Assembly: GCA_039819485.1 (NCBI GenBank)
Contig: JBCBRY010000035.1
Span: 6,850 to 70,849 of the forward strand
Source: UBA6168 sp039819485
GTDB lineage: Bacteria; Bacteroidota; Bacteroidia; Chitinophagales; Saprospiraceae
Direction: 5' to 3'
DNA: 64,000 nucleotides
Shown here: positions 50,181-59,136 of the stretch, piece after piece
Layout: each line of letters begins with the position of its first letter
How positions within the stretch are numbered: position 1 is the stretch's first letter
Notes under the pieces: model-generated
Seen by the model: the letters and a program-made list of their open reading frames with translations, nothing else
Told to the model about the DNA's origin: nothing
Databases searched by the model: none
Program-made: the position numbers and the translations under genes

Positions 50181-51593
50181 ATGAAAGAAAGTCCCAAATC
50201 ATGGCGTACGCTGCTCAACCGCTGGATCAGCGGTGAAGCCAGCCAAGGCGATGAACGATCGCTGCAGGTCATGGCAGAGGACGACCCATTCCTGGCGGAT
50301 GCATGGGAGGGCTACCGCTCATTGCCGGAGGAGGACCATGCCCGTTCGGTGACCATGCTCAAAGCCGATTTGCGAAAGCGGTACACAAAGAAGCAAAAAG
50401 GGACTGTTTTTTATTTGACAAGAATTGCGGCCGTTGGTGTGGTGTTGATTGCTGCGTGGTGGCTGTTCCGGTCCGTTGGTTCTTTTGATAAAAGACGGGT
50501 GCTGACATTTGATGAAAAGACAGAAGTCAATGCCGCAAAAAATACAGCGCCGGAGACGGCACCAATGCCCGAAGAAAGTGATGCAGTCGTCAATATGGCC
50601 GATGAATACAGTGACAGTCTGAAAGCTAAGATCATAGCCCGAGATGTGATCACTTATAATTTAGATGTCTCGCAAGCTAACAACTCACAACCGGCAGCAC
50701 CTCCGGGAGTGAGGGCGGTCCCACCTCCAAAATCATATGCTGACCTTGTACCGGAAAATAAAGGCGAGGCAAACGAACCTGTGAGCAAGGATGCGGCGAA
50801 AATAGAAGAAGAACAAAAACGGGATGCGTTGGTGGATGCACGACTTGCCAGAAAAGCCGTAGAAAAGGAGGCCGAAAAGAAGACTGAAGAGGAAGCACAA
50901 AAAAACGCAGAAGCGTCAAAACCTGCAGAAGCAGTTACACTGGTCGAGGCAGCACCTTCCCCTTCACCGGCTGCTGCGGAAGAAGATATTGTGCTTGAGC
51001 AAAGTGAAAAAGCAGAGGTGTACGTTCCGCCCATTGTGCAGACCATTAAAGGCCAGGTAACCGACCTGGAAGGAAATCCTCTGCTCGGGGCAACGGTTCT
51101 GATCGATAACACTCCACAAGGAACGGTTACGGATATACAAGGCTTCTTTTCTATTGATTCTCCAATTGAAAATCCAATGCTCCGGATTGTTTATGTTGGC
51201 TTTCAAGATCAGCAAGTGGTGACCAATGGTGAAATGTTTTTAAATGTTCAACTCTCAGAAGGAGTAGCCCTGGATCAGGTAGCTATCAACAGTTTGAAAA
51301 GCCGTCGTAAAAAAGAGGCAGGGCCCGTGTTTGAGCCGAAGGGCGGTTTTAAAAAGTTTGAAAAATACCTCGCTGAAAACCTCCGAATGCCCCAGGCCGC
51401 TATCGATGCGGGCGTTAAAGGCCAGGTGACGGTGGCTTTCCGGGTAGGCAAAGATGGCTACCCTGCCGATATTGAAGTGTTCCGCTCCCTTGGCTACGGC
51501 TGTGACGAAGAAGCCGTCCGGCTACTCGAAGAAGGTCCAAAATGGAAAGGCCCTTCCGGCACCCTGCACAACTATACTTTTGATTTCAAATAA
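50181..51593 (+). CDS. Anti-sigma-like TonB-domain protein with CarboxypepD-regulatory domain
   Basis: 470 residues. The N-terminal cytoplasmic part (1-75) resembles anti-sigma factors (TLLNRWISGEASQGDERSLQ). One TM follows (about 78-95, LTRIAAVGVVLIAAWWLF). A periplasmic, low-complexity Pro/Ala/Lys/Glu region with many EAEKK repeats spans about 130-290. A CarboxypepD-regulatory domain follows (about 295-375, TIKGQVTDLEGNPLLGATVL, GTVTDIQGFFSIDSP). The end is a TonB C-terminal domain (about 395-470, FEKYLAENLRMPQAAIDAGV, KGQVTVAFRVGKDGYPADIE). It could therefore both hold the sigma factor and touch outer-membrane partners. Adjacent VWA protein 47436 has the same CarboxypepD module. Confidence 0.9.
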   Translation: MKESPKSWRTLLNRWISGEASQGDERSLQVMAEDDPFLADAWEGYRSLPEEDHARSVTMLKADLRKRYTKKQKGTVFYLTRIAAVGVVLIAAWWLFRSVGSFDKRRVLTFDEKTEVNAAKNTAPETAPMPEESDAVVNMADEYSDSLKAKIIARDVITYNLDVSQANNSQPAAPPGVRAVPPPKSYADLVPENKGEANEPVSKDAAKIEEEQKRDALVDARLARKAVEKEAEKKTEEEAQKNAEASKPAEAVTLVEAAPSPSPAAAEEDIVLEQSEKAEVYVPPIVQTIKGQVTDLEGNPLLGATVLIDNTPQGTVTDIQGFFSIDSPIENPMLRIVYVGFQDQQVVTNGEMFLNVQLSEGVALDQVAINSLKSRRKKEAGPVFEPKGGFKKFEKYLAENLRMPQAAIDAGVKGQVTVAFRVGKDGYPADIEVFRSLGYGCDEEAVRLLEEGPKWKGPSGTLHNYTFDFK

Positions 51594-51966
51594 TGCTCTC
51601 ACTTTCTCACTCCTCTCGCTTTCTCACATCTTAACCATTCATTAATCTTCCCTTTATCCCAAGTTCAACTTGACGAGCCACCTTTGCAACATCATTTTGT
51701 TGCTGAATTCAATTTATCATTCTTTCTTTCCTACCCTGTGTCGCTATCCTTACCCGTCCTGGCCGCCCGGTTTCGACGGGTTATTTTTTGGGTTATTGGG
51801 TGATCGGGTTATTAAGTAATTGGGTTTCGAATGGCTCATGAGTTGAAGGCTTGTGAACTCTCTCTCCCCACATTTTTACGTATCCTCTATGGTTCGTAAC
51901 TTGCCGTTGAAGCCAACGTGAACCAATAACCCAATCACTCAAAACTCAAAACTCAAAACTTCAACC
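51594..51966. repeat. 373-bp intergenic stretch with word repeats
   Basis: A C/T-rich string (CTCTCACTTTCTCACTCCTC, to 51635) is one-armed. At 51781-51962 a GGGTTATTGGGTGATCGGGT word string faces AACCAATAACCCAATCACTC, then AAAACTC repeated three times. The right part lies directly before the beta-CASP RNase gene. No gene is seen. Confidence 0.65.
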
Positions 51967-53370
51967 ATGAAGGTAAAATTTTGCGGAGCCGCCCGGGAAG
52001 TAACCGGCAGTGCCCATGTCCTCACCCTTGATGACGGTTTCAAGATATTGCTCGATTGTGGCCTTTACCAGGGCAACGACGATGATATGGAGGACTTTAA
52101 CTCTACCTGGAAATTTGATCCACAGGAAATCAACTGTGTCATCCTTTCGCATGCCCACATCGACCACAGCGGCCGTCTGCCAAAACTGATCAAGGATGGG
52201 TACAGAGGCCCCATCTTCAGCACCCACGCTACCCGCAGCCTTTGTTCCATCATGCTGCTCGACAGTGCCTTTATTCAAGAACGTGATGCGGCCTACTACA
52301 ACAAGAAGAATAAGGATAAGAAAAAGCGGCGGGAGCCACTGTACAATAAAAAGCACGTGACCCAGACCATGGACCGTTTTATCAGTTATAGTTATGGAAG
52401 AACCTTTGAGGTGTACCCGGGGGTGAAAGTAACCTTTCGTGACGCTGGCCATATCCTTGGCAGTGCCAGTGTACACTTGCGGATCAAGGACAAAAACGGG
52501 GATACGGTCAATTTCGGATTCACTGGTGACATTGGCCGCCCGAACCGGCCTATCCTCCGCGATCCTCAAATCATGGATCCGGTCGATTACCTCATCTGTG
52601 AATCTACCTATGGTGACAAAGAACACGAAGGCGCTCCGAAGGAAATTGAAAAGCTGCTACAGATCATCCACCACACCTGTGTGGAAAAAAAGGGTAAGCT
52701 CATCATTCCGGCCTTCTCCGTTGGCCGTACCCAGGAGATCGTTTACATCATGGATCAACTGGAAAACGCAGGCCGCCTGCCGCGCATCCCTGTTTATGTG
52801 GACAGTCCGCTGGCGGTGAATGCAACAACTATTTTTGGCTCGCATCCCGAATGTTACGACGCAGAACTGAGTTCTTATATTTTAAAAGATCCAAACCCTT
52901 TCGGTTTCAATAACCTGACCTACATCAAAGAGGTAGCGCACTCTAAACGACTCAATGGCAGCCGCAAGCCCTGTGTTATTATTTCTGCCTCGGGCATGGC
53001 CAATGCCGGTCGGGTGAAACACCATATTTTTAACAATATCAGCAACCCCAGAAACACGGTGCTGATCGTCGGTTACTGCGCTCCGCAAACTCCTGGCGGA
53101 CGGCTGCGCGATGGTGTGGATGAATTAAAGCTGTACGGCCAGGTGAAAAAGGTAAAAGCAGAAGTGGCAGTCATGGATTCTTTTTCCGCCCACGGCGACC
53201 GCAGCGAAATGTATGACTTCGTTAGGCCACACAACAAAACCCTGAAAAAATTATTTATGGTGCATGGTGAAATTAACCGGCAGGAAAAATTCAGGGAATA
53301 TTTAAAAGAAAAAGGAATGAAATGCAAAATTGAAATTCCCGTACTGGGGCAGGAGTATAATGTATATTGA
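51967..53370 (+). CDS. Beta-CASP metallo-beta-lactamase RNase (YSH1/CPSF-like)
   Basis: 467 residues. The metallo-beta-lactamase core has HAHIDHSG (His62, His64, Asp66, His67), D in FTGDIGRPNR, and further His/Asp in the second half. The beta-CASP cap carries IPAFSVGRTQEIVYIMDQL, PVYVDSPLAVNAT and IISASGMANAGRV. The RMMBL-type end has SFSAHGDRSEMYDF. The family comprises 5'-3' exonucleases and endonucleases that act on RNA with two zinc ions. It lacks the RNase J beta-domain and resembles archaeal/bacterial CPSF-like proteins. It is cytoplasmic. Word repeats lie upstream and an AATGACAYTTTT element downstream. Confidence 0.93.
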   Translation: MKVKFCGAAREVTGSAHVLTLDDGFKILLDCGLYQGNDDDMEDFNSTWKFDPQEINCVILSHAHIDHSGRLPKLIKDGYRGPIFSTHATRSLCSIMLLDSAFIQERDAAYYNKKNKDKKKRREPLYNKKHVTQTMDRFISYSYGRTFEVYPGVKVTFRDAGHILGSASVHLRIKDKNGDTVNFGFTGDIGRPNRPILRDPQIMDPVDYLICESTYGDKEHEGAPKEIEKLLQIIHHTCVEKKGKLIIPAFSVGRTQEIVYIMDQLENAGRLPRIPVYVDSPLAVNATTIFGSHPECYDAELSSYILKDPNPFGFNNLTYIKEVAHSKRLNGSRKPCVIISASGMANAGRVKHHIFNNISNPRNTVLIVGYCAPQTPGGRLRDGVDELKLYGQVKKVKAEVAVMDSFSAHGDRSEMYDFVRPHNKTLKKLFMVHGEINRQEKFREYLKEKGMKCKIEIPVLGQEYNVY

Positions 53371-53401
53371 CTTAAACAGGCGATCAAAAATAGGGAGCGC
53401 C

Positions 53402-53483
53402 AAAAATGACACTTTTATTTTGGCAAACGCTTAATTTCCATAGTTTAAAACGCTGTTTCGGGCTGAGGAAAAGTGTCATTTTT
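53402..53483. repeat. AATGACAYTTTT family element, copy C
   Basis: Perfect 15-bp ends AAAAATGACACTTTT (53402-53416) and AAAAGTGTCATTTTT (53469-53483), between the convergent stops of the RNase and the membrane protein. Confidence 0.85.
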
Positions 53484-53519
53484 TTTGATCACTCACAGCC
53501 GTTGTTTTTTTTGGAGATA

Positions 53520-54101
53520 TCACATTTTTTCTAAGACCTCCTCGTACAACTTTATCAATTCTGATTCGTAAAATACCATATCTTCAAAAATAGGAATCCA
53601 GCTTTGGCGGCTCAATGACCTGAATGCGATTTCGTCTTCCTCGCTAAAATCATCATTGTATAAAGGGATCATCATGAAAGGTCCGTTGACGCTTAGTTGT
53701 GCCATCATTTGTCCGGCATGCGAATTATGCCGCTCCAGCACTTCCTGAATAGAATAAATCTTTGAAAGTTTTTTGTATAAATGAAATTCAGTATGCTGTT
53801 TGAAAATGTTGTTGTTGGCTATTTCCCAGGCGTGGTCTTCTATTCTGGATGGCTTGATAATCAATATTGTTTCAGCAGGTTTTTTTTCGAGGTTTTCCAT
53901 TAATTGTTGGTGGTAGGCTAATTTTTCTTCTATTTCCTGCCAGTTGATTTTAATTTCTTCTTCAATGCTTTGCAGAAATAAATCGGCCTGTTTTATTTCT
54001 TTTTTATTTTCGTTCCAGTTGTTCAATGCAAAGGCCAGTCCGATGCCGATTACGACGGTAATAAATTCAATAATATGATTGGTCCAGTCTATTTTTTTCA
54101 T
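53520..54101 (-). CDS. DUF6090-like single-TM protein, operon partner of the EAD11-discoidin genes
   Basis: 193 residues. One TM near the N terminus (about 8-28, HIIEFITVVIGIGLAFALNN) is followed by WNENKKEIKQA and a long helical, probably extracytoplasmic part (FLQSIEEEIKINWQEIEEKL, AYHQQLMENLEKK). The Y-A-I-G/N-W-N-E pattern resembles DUF6090 proteins of Bacteroidota. The ATG is 3 bp downstream of the neighbour's stop, so it is the last gene of the EAD11-discoidin operon. No enzyme motif is visible. It could be a membrane partner for the discoidin-type proteins. Confidence 0.7.
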   Translation of the reverse strand: MKKIDWTNHIIEFITVVIGIGLAFALNNWNENKKEIKQADLFLQSIEEEIKINWQEIEEKLAYHQQLMENLEKKPAETILIIKPSRIEDHAWEIANNNIFKQHTEFHLYKKLSKIYSIQEVLERHNSHAGQMMAQLSVNGPFMMIPLYNDDFSEEDEIAFRSLSRQSWIPIFEDMVFYESELIKLYEEVLEKM

Positions 54102-54104
54102 GGT

Positions 54105-55379
54105 TTATTTTAATGTACCATAAAGTCTGATTTCAGGAATATTGGAGTAACCGAAAACATTTCCATAAGAGGAAATAGGGCGAATCTTAAAATATTTGGC
54201 AGTTGTTTTTTTAAAAGAAAATTCCTGATAGGGTGTTCGGTTCAGTCTTTTGTTTTCGGTCCTGAAAGTATCGATCACTGTAAAGTTGCCGGTAGGTGAA
54301 TCATTTCCATATAGCAATACAAAGTCTTTTAAATTGTGGCGATCGGTGTTTTTAATTAAAGTGCTGAACATGTCAAAGGAGGCTGGCCGCTCGTCCAGAA
54401 AACCGTATACTGCTTCGTGTCCGTCATGAAAGCTGACCGGGTCGGCCTCTTCTCCATCAGTCATAATTCTAAGGTTTTCTTTTGCGGCCACAATTAGTTC
54501 TCCACCATTTTCCGGTAATAATAAATTAATTCTTTTTCCTTTTAAACTGCTGTAATTTCCGGGCAATTTAATATTCGGGTTTATTTTTTTTGCTTCGGCG
54601 AGATTGGTTTTTCGCTTTTCTGCATTTTGCAGTTTTTCGTATGCCACGGATAAATTTTGGCGCACCGTGGCAAGGGGGACTTCCTCGGCTACTTTTTCCA
54701 GATATTGAATTGCGACTACATAATCTTCCTCTTCCATGGCCTGCATGCCCTTGGCCAGCCAGTCGTTGAGGGTGTCTCCATTTTTTTCCAATTGGGCTTT
54801 AACGTTGATATTTAAATCGGCCAGTACGGTCAACTCTTTTTTTATTTCTTTGAGCGAGTGGAAATTACCTTTTTGTTGGGAAAACAACAAGCGTCCTCCT
54901 GCGGTGCCGATGGCAATAATGGCAATTAATCCAGCCAGAATCGTCCAGAATTGTTTTTGGCCAAGCGCCTTGAATATTTGTTGTGTGATTTTGTTGCCGG
55001 AGCCGATAACTACACCTTCACTGTTTTTTATGTCGATGGTCGAGTTGGAAATATTTGTCGTGTTTTCCGTTTTGTTTTTTGCAGGAAATTCATTTTTAAA
55101 TGCAGTCAATATTGTTTCTGCGTCACCTGTTCCCGTGCCAATATAAGTCAGTGCTTTTAACGTTCCGAGATTTATCCGGTTGTATTGTAGCTGTGCTTTT
55201 TCATGGCTGATGACGCCTTGTATTAATTGCTGGTCAATATTTAATAAATTGGCTTTTAGCAAAAGGATGGTTTCTTTCCAATCATTGGAAAGTTCTGTGT
55301 CCAGTAATTGGTCAAGAGCTTCGGCTGTTTTATTTTCAGCCAGTAAAAGTTGTATTTGAATGGTCTTGGTTTGTTCCAT
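54105..55379 (-). CDS. EAD11-like domain + TM + TPR + discoidin-like C-terminus (paralog 1)
   Basis: 424 residues from ATG 55379, aligned with the sister gene; an upstream TTG at 55394 is less likely. An EAD11-like domain spans about 5-85 (LLLAENKTAEALDQLLDTEL, LLLKANLLNIDQQLIQGVIS, AQLQYNRINLGTLKAL). A linker with NSEGVVIGSGNKITQQ resembles EAD proteins. One TM (about 144-165, WTILAGLIAIIAIGTAGGRL) is followed by two to three TPRs (DYVVAIQYLEKVAEEVPLAT). The rest is a beta-sandwich of discoidin/F5-8 type (DLKDFVLLYGNDSPTGNFTV, TAKYFKIRPISSYGNVFGYS, then EIRLYGTLK). The N-terminal EAD faces the cytoplasm and the beta domain faces outward, a sensor-like topology. It is followed 3 bp later by the DUF6090-like gene. 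Confidence 0.75.
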   Translation of the reverse strand: MEQTKTIQIQLLLAENKTAEALDQLLDTELSNDWKETILLLKANLLNIDQQLIQGVISHEKAQLQYNRINLGTLKALTYIGTGTGDAETILTAFKNEFPAKNKTENTTNISNSTIDIKNSEGVVIGSGNKITQQIFKALGQKQFWTILAGLIAIIAIGTAGGRLLFSQQKGNFHSLKEIKKELTVLADLNINVKAQLEKNGDTLNDWLAKGMQAMEEEDYVVAIQYLEKVAEEVPLATVRQNLSVAYEKLQNAEKRKTNLAEAKKINPNIKLPGNYSSLKGKRINLLLPENGGELIVAAKENLRIMTDGEEADPVSFHDGHEAVYGFLDERPASFDMFSTLIKNTDRHNLKDFVLLYGNDSPTGNFTVIDTFRTENKRLNRTPYQEFSFKKTTAKYFKIRPISSYGNVFGYSNIPEIRLYGTLK

Positions 55380-55491
55380 TGTTATGGGTTGCAATGGGTT
55401 TTCGATCGCCGGTCAATGCACACCAAAATTATTTAATTATCTATAATCCGTCAAGCGGATTTGCCATAAATAAAACAGGATAATTTCAGTT

Positions 55492-56763
55492 TTATTCATA
55501 GGTGCCCCAAAGCTGAAATTCTGCTGTATAACAGTAGTTGTATCTTTCGCCATGGGGTGAAATGGATTTAAATTTAAAATACTTGGCGGTAACCGGTTTA
55601 AATTTAAATTCCTGAAAAGGCGTTTGTCCCAAAAATTTATTTTCAGCCGTAAAGGTTCCGAGCGAGGTGAAAGGGCCGCCGGGCGAATCATTGCTGTAAA
55701 ATAATTCAAAGTCTTTTAAATTTAATTGGCGAGTTTCGTTTATATAAACCGTGAACATGTCGAAAGTAGCCGGCCGGTTATTTAAGAAGCCAACGACCAG
55801 TTCATCTCCATTGTTGACGGAAATAGTATAAAGCCTGGTGTCCATCAAGCCCGCAAAATTTTTATGAGATGCGGAAAGGATTTCTCCACCATTTTTTTTC
55901 AATAACAGGTTGATCCTTTTTCCTTTTAAAGCGGTATATGAAACAGGCAACTTGATATCCGGATTTATTTTTTCTGCTTTCTCCAAGTATTGATTTGATT
56001 TTGCCTCCTGGCCAATCCCGTCATACGCAATGGAGAGGTTTTGATAAAGAGTGGCGGAAGGCAATTCGCGGGCAGCTTTTTCAAAAAGCTGTATGGCTGT
56101 TTCGTAATCTTCCACTTTCATGGCCTGTGTCCCGTTTTTCAACAGGTCATCCAGTTCCGAGCCTTTTTCGTCCAGGTTCTGTTTGACCTTTTTGTTGGAA
56201 ATGGACAATGCGGCCAATTCGCTTTTTATAGCTTCCAATGAATGAAAATGTTCCTCCTGTTGTGCAAATAATTTTTGACCGGCCCAGGCGCCAAATGCAA
56301 TAATGACGAACAAAAGGATGATAATCGCAATAAATTGCTTTTTGCCCATTCCCATGATGAAACGGTTCTTCACGGTGTTGCCAGAACCGATCACGACGCC
56401 ATCACTGTTTTCAATATTAATATTGGAACCTGATATCTGGGTCGTGTTTTCCACTTTGTTTTGAACAGCGAATTCGTCTTTAAATCCCGCCAGTATTTTT
56501 TCTGCATCTCCGGTGCCGGATTCTAAATGGGTCAGCGTTTTTAAGGCCGCAGAATTAATTCGGTTAAATTGCAATTGAGCATCAGCGTGACTAATCACTC
56601 CTTGCATGACCTGTTGTTCTACATTCAAAAAGTTGGCTTTTAAAACGAGGACGGTTTCTTTCCATGCACCTGATATGTTTTGTCCCAATAATTGGTCGAT
56701 AGCTTCAACAGTCTTGTTGTCCGCTAATTTCATTTGGATTTCCTGAGCAGTTTCTTTGTCCAT
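55492..56763 (-). CDS. EAD11-like domain + TM + TPR + discoidin-like C-terminus (paralog 2)
   Basis: 423 residues, about half identical by eye to its neighbour along its whole length. The EAD11-like part has KLADNKTVEAIDQLLGQNIS, VLKANFLNVEQQVMQGVISH and AQLQFNRINSAALKTL. The linker has NSDGVVIGSGNTVKNRF. TM about 140-165 (FIAIIILLFVIIAFGAWAGQ). TPRs follow (DYETAIQLFEKAARELPSAT, GIGQEAKSNQYLEKAEKINP). The C-terminal discoidin-like domain has NLKDFELFYSNDSPGGPFTS, TAKYFKFKSISPHGERYNYC and YTAEFQLWGTYE. A recent tandem duplication with divergence is evident. The 112-bp gap to the downstream paralog has no terminator, so they may be co-transcribed. Confidence 0.75.
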   Translation of the reverse strand: MDKETAQEIQMKLADNKTVEAIDQLLGQNISGAWKETVLVLKANFLNVEQQVMQGVISHADAQLQFNRINSAALKTLTHLESGTGDAEKILAGFKDEFAVQNKVENTTQISGSNINIENSDGVVIGSGNTVKNRFIMGMGKKQFIAIIILLFVIIAFGAWAGQKLFAQQEEHFHSLEAIKSELAALSISNKKVKQNLDEKGSELDDLLKNGTQAMKVEDYETAIQLFEKAARELPSATLYQNLSIAYDGIGQEAKSNQYLEKAEKINPDIKLPVSYTALKGKRINLLLKKNGGEILSASHKNFAGLMDTRLYTISVNNGDELVVGFLNNRPATFDMFTVYINETRQLNLKDFELFYSNDSPGGPFTSLGTFTAENKFLGQTPFQEFKFKPVTAKYFKFKSISPHGERYNYCYTAEFQLWGTYE

Positions 56764-56869
56764 GTTATTGAAAAATAGGTGAAAAAAAATAATAAAAATG
56801 GAGGGTGGAAGGTGCCTGATTCACCACGGAAAGGTACAAAAAGAAAAATGAAGTAAGTGACTGGTCAAA

Positions 56870-56951
56870 AAAAATGACACTTTTTCTTTGCCTGGAAAAG
56901 CGTTTGAATGTTTGGAGGTCAAGCATTCACCAAGATAAAAGTGTCATTTTT
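56870..56951. repeat. AATGACAYTTTT family element, copy D
   Basis: Perfect 15-bp ends AAAAATGACACTTTT (56870-56884) and AAAAGTGTCATTTTT (56937-56951), identical to copy C, with a nested TGAATG / CATTCA pair. It lies between the cyclase stop (57088) and the next gene's start. Confidence 0.85.
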
Positions 56952-57087
56952 ACTCGTGCCTAATTTTGACGACCTGTTTTTAAATAAAAGTGGAGGAAAA
57001 GATCTTTGAAATCTTTTTTAAACAACTTCCATTAATGATTTAGCTAACCGAAACAGGATGGAGAAAATAACTGCTGCGGCCATTGAC

Positions 57088-58830
57088 TTAGCTGACGAAA
57101 TACATATTAATTTCCCCCTTGTTTTTAATGGCTATTTTTCCCCGGTCGACAAAGTCAAATTGGTCTTTTACCAATTCGTAAGTTTTTTCTGAAATGTTCA
57201 CTTTTCCCACCTGCCCGTGAGATTCCATCCGGGAAGCGATATTGACGGTGTCGCCCCAAATGTCGTATGCGAATTTCTTTATCCCCACTACCCCGGCGAT
57301 CAGCGGTCCGGTGTGGATGCCGATGCGGGCTTCAAAAAACAATTCTCCTTTTTCTATTTTTTCTTTTTTCCATTTTTCCAAAAATTGTTGCATTTCCTTT
57401 GCGGCATTAATGGATCTTTCAGCGTGTTCGGGATGGGGAGATGGGATGCCACCTGCACACAAATAAGCATCGCCAATGGTCTTTATTTTTTCCAGTTGGT
57501 ATTTTTCAGTGATGCCGTCAAATGCTTTAAAACAAAAGTCGAGGTCTGCAATCAATTTTTCCGGCGATAATTTTTCTGCAATTTTTGTGAAATTTTTAAA
57601 GTCGCTGAACAAGACCGTTACCTCGTCATATTGATGTGCTTTGGCGGAGCCATATTCTTTTAGTTCGCTGGCGACTTCTGCGGGTAAAATATTTAACAAC
57701 AATTCCTGGGAACGTTCTTGCTCATGCTGGATGGTCATGTTTTTTTCGCTGAGCAAACGGTTGTTTTTTCTTTGTTGTAAAAAACCAAATAAAAATAGTA
57801 ACGATAATACGACCGAGCCGCCAGAACCGACCATCATGAGTGAGCGATGTGTTTTTTGCCGGGCTACTTCGGCTTCCTGCTGTTGCAGTGCTATTTTGTT
57901 TTTTTCCAAATTAATGGAGTCGACTGTGTGACGGTGGTTCAGTGAGTCAAATTTGTTTTTGTATTCCGCCAATAATAATTCCTCCCTTGCTTCCCGTGCA
58001 TTCATCCTTTCGATCCGTCGGGCTTCGTTGGTAAATTCTTTTTCCAATTCCTCTTTTTGCGGCATCCACTGTTTTTTTAACTCCGGCAGTGCTACCAGGT
58101 CGTCGATTACCCTGAACGTATATTCTTCTGGAGGGGCTTTGTCGGTGATTGCGGCATTGGCTTTTTTTACCTGGTTTTCCATTTTGGCAAAATTCATTTC
58201 CATGATTTTCTGCTGGTACTCCTGCTGCCGCTGGCGTTTTTTCAGGATATGTTCCGGAACTGCGGCTTTCGGGGCTTCCCGTTCAAAAGGCTCGAATTCG
58301 AAGCGGTAGTCTATGGCCGGAATTCTCGATAGGCCATGTTTGATAGAATCAAAAGTGACGACCAATATTTCCTCTATTTCCTCATCATCTGCATCCTTGA
58401 TGAACTCCTTGCTGGCATCGACGATGATTTCAATGTTTTCTTGTTCCAGGTCAAGATTGTCGATGCCGTGCTTGGTGATCATTTCCAGGCTTTTGCCCAG
58501 GTGCTTGATGGCTCCCAGTCGTTCTTTTTTCCTGAGTTTTTTGTTCCTGATTTTCGCTTTGGCCTGTTTGGTCAGCGCAGTGGCCATCAAGTCTCTGCGA
58601 CCGATGCTACTGGCTTGCTCATAAGCGAGAGAGGAATATTCCATAGCTTTTTCAAAATCCTTGTTGGCGAAATAGAGGTCGGAGAGCAGCAATGCTTTTT
58701 CACAATAATCACTGCCTTCTGCTTCGGCCAGCTCCGACTCCAGTTGTTCGGTGGTGGTCTGTGCAAAGGATGGTGGCAAATGGAAAGTAAACAGTAAAAC
58801 GAAAAAAATAAGCAGGGTCTTATATTTCAT
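57088..58830 (-). CDS. Membrane class III adenylate cyclase with TPR-like sensor part
   Basis: 580 residues. Signal peptide 1-23 (TLLIFFVLLFTFHLPPSFAQ). TPR-like and coiled-coil periplasmic part (about 25-330), TM about 335-358 (SLMMVGSGGSVVLSLLFLFG). The CHD cyclase domain is about 395-575: metal-binding Asp in VTVLFSDFKNFTKIAEKL and IKTIGDAYL; substrate-specifying K in EKIKTIGDA and D in YDIWGDTVN, the adenylyl-cyclase combination; transition-state N and R in NIASRM. It should make cAMP. The EAD11-discoidin operon lies downstream on the same strand (324-bp gap with copy D), and it has a strong own promoter at 58853-58885. Confidence 0.93.
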   Translation of the reverse strand: MKYKTLLIFFVLLFTFHLPPSFAQTTTEQLESELAEAEGSDYCEKALLLSDLYFANKDFEKAMEYSSLAYEQASSIGRRDLMATALTKQAKAKIRNKKLRKKERLGAIKHLGKSLEMITKHGIDNLDLEQENIEIIVDASKEFIKDADDEEIEEILVVTFDSIKHGLSRIPAIDYRFEFEPFEREAPKAAVPEHILKKRQRQQEYQQKIMEMNFAKMENQVKKANAAITDKAPPEEYTFRVIDDLVALPELKKQWMPQKEELEKEFTNEARRIERMNAREAREELLLAEYKNKFDSLNHRHTVDSINLEKNKIALQQQEAEVARQKTHRSLMMVGSGGSVVLSLLFLFGFLQQRKNNRLLSEKNMTIQHEQERSQELLLNILPAEVASELKEYGSAKAHQYDEVTVLFSDFKNFTKIAEKLSPEKLIADLDFCFKAFDGITEKYQLEKIKTIGDAYLCAGGIPSPHPEHAERSINAAKEMQQFLEKWKKEKIEKGELFFEARIGIHTGPLIAGVVGIKKFAYDIWGDTVNIASRMESHGQVGKVNISEKTYELVKDQFDFVDRGKIAIKNKGEINMYFVS

Positions 58831-58852
58831 GGCTACATGGTTATTGTTGCAC

Positions 58853-58885
58853 CAAAAGTATTAAGTAATGAATAGATTGGTCAAA
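58853..58885 (-). promoter_or_regulatory. Bacteroidota promoter TTTG-N21-TACTTTTG (minus strand)
   Basis: On the minus strand the -33 TTTG (58882-58885) and -7 TACTTTTG (58853-58860) are exact, with 21-bp spacing. The start codon of the cyclase is 22 bp downstream. Confidence 0.8.
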
Positions 58886-59136
58886 CAACCGTTGCAGCAA
58901 TTTGGTAAGGGGAGTATCGTTTTAAGTTTTTCTTAATGTACAGGCGAATACTGAAGGTTTAAAGCCAGCCGTCGTGAACTTCCCCCCGGCCCCTCCAAAG
59001 GGGGAAGTTCACAGAGATAAAATGCAGAGTCGAGCCTTACCCTGTACTTAGTTTTATACCTGTACCAAACTTCTTATGCGGCCCAAGATTAAATATCGGA
59101 TCTAACCACAAAAGGCCACTAATCAATGAGCATCGT
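58886..59136. repeat. Intergenic stretch with GC-rich palindrome (58979-59010)
   Basis: AACTTCCCCCCGGCCCC, then TCCAAAGGGGGAAGTT. It shares words with 16517-16608 and 63857-64000 but the arms are short. No gene is seen. Confidence 0.6.
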
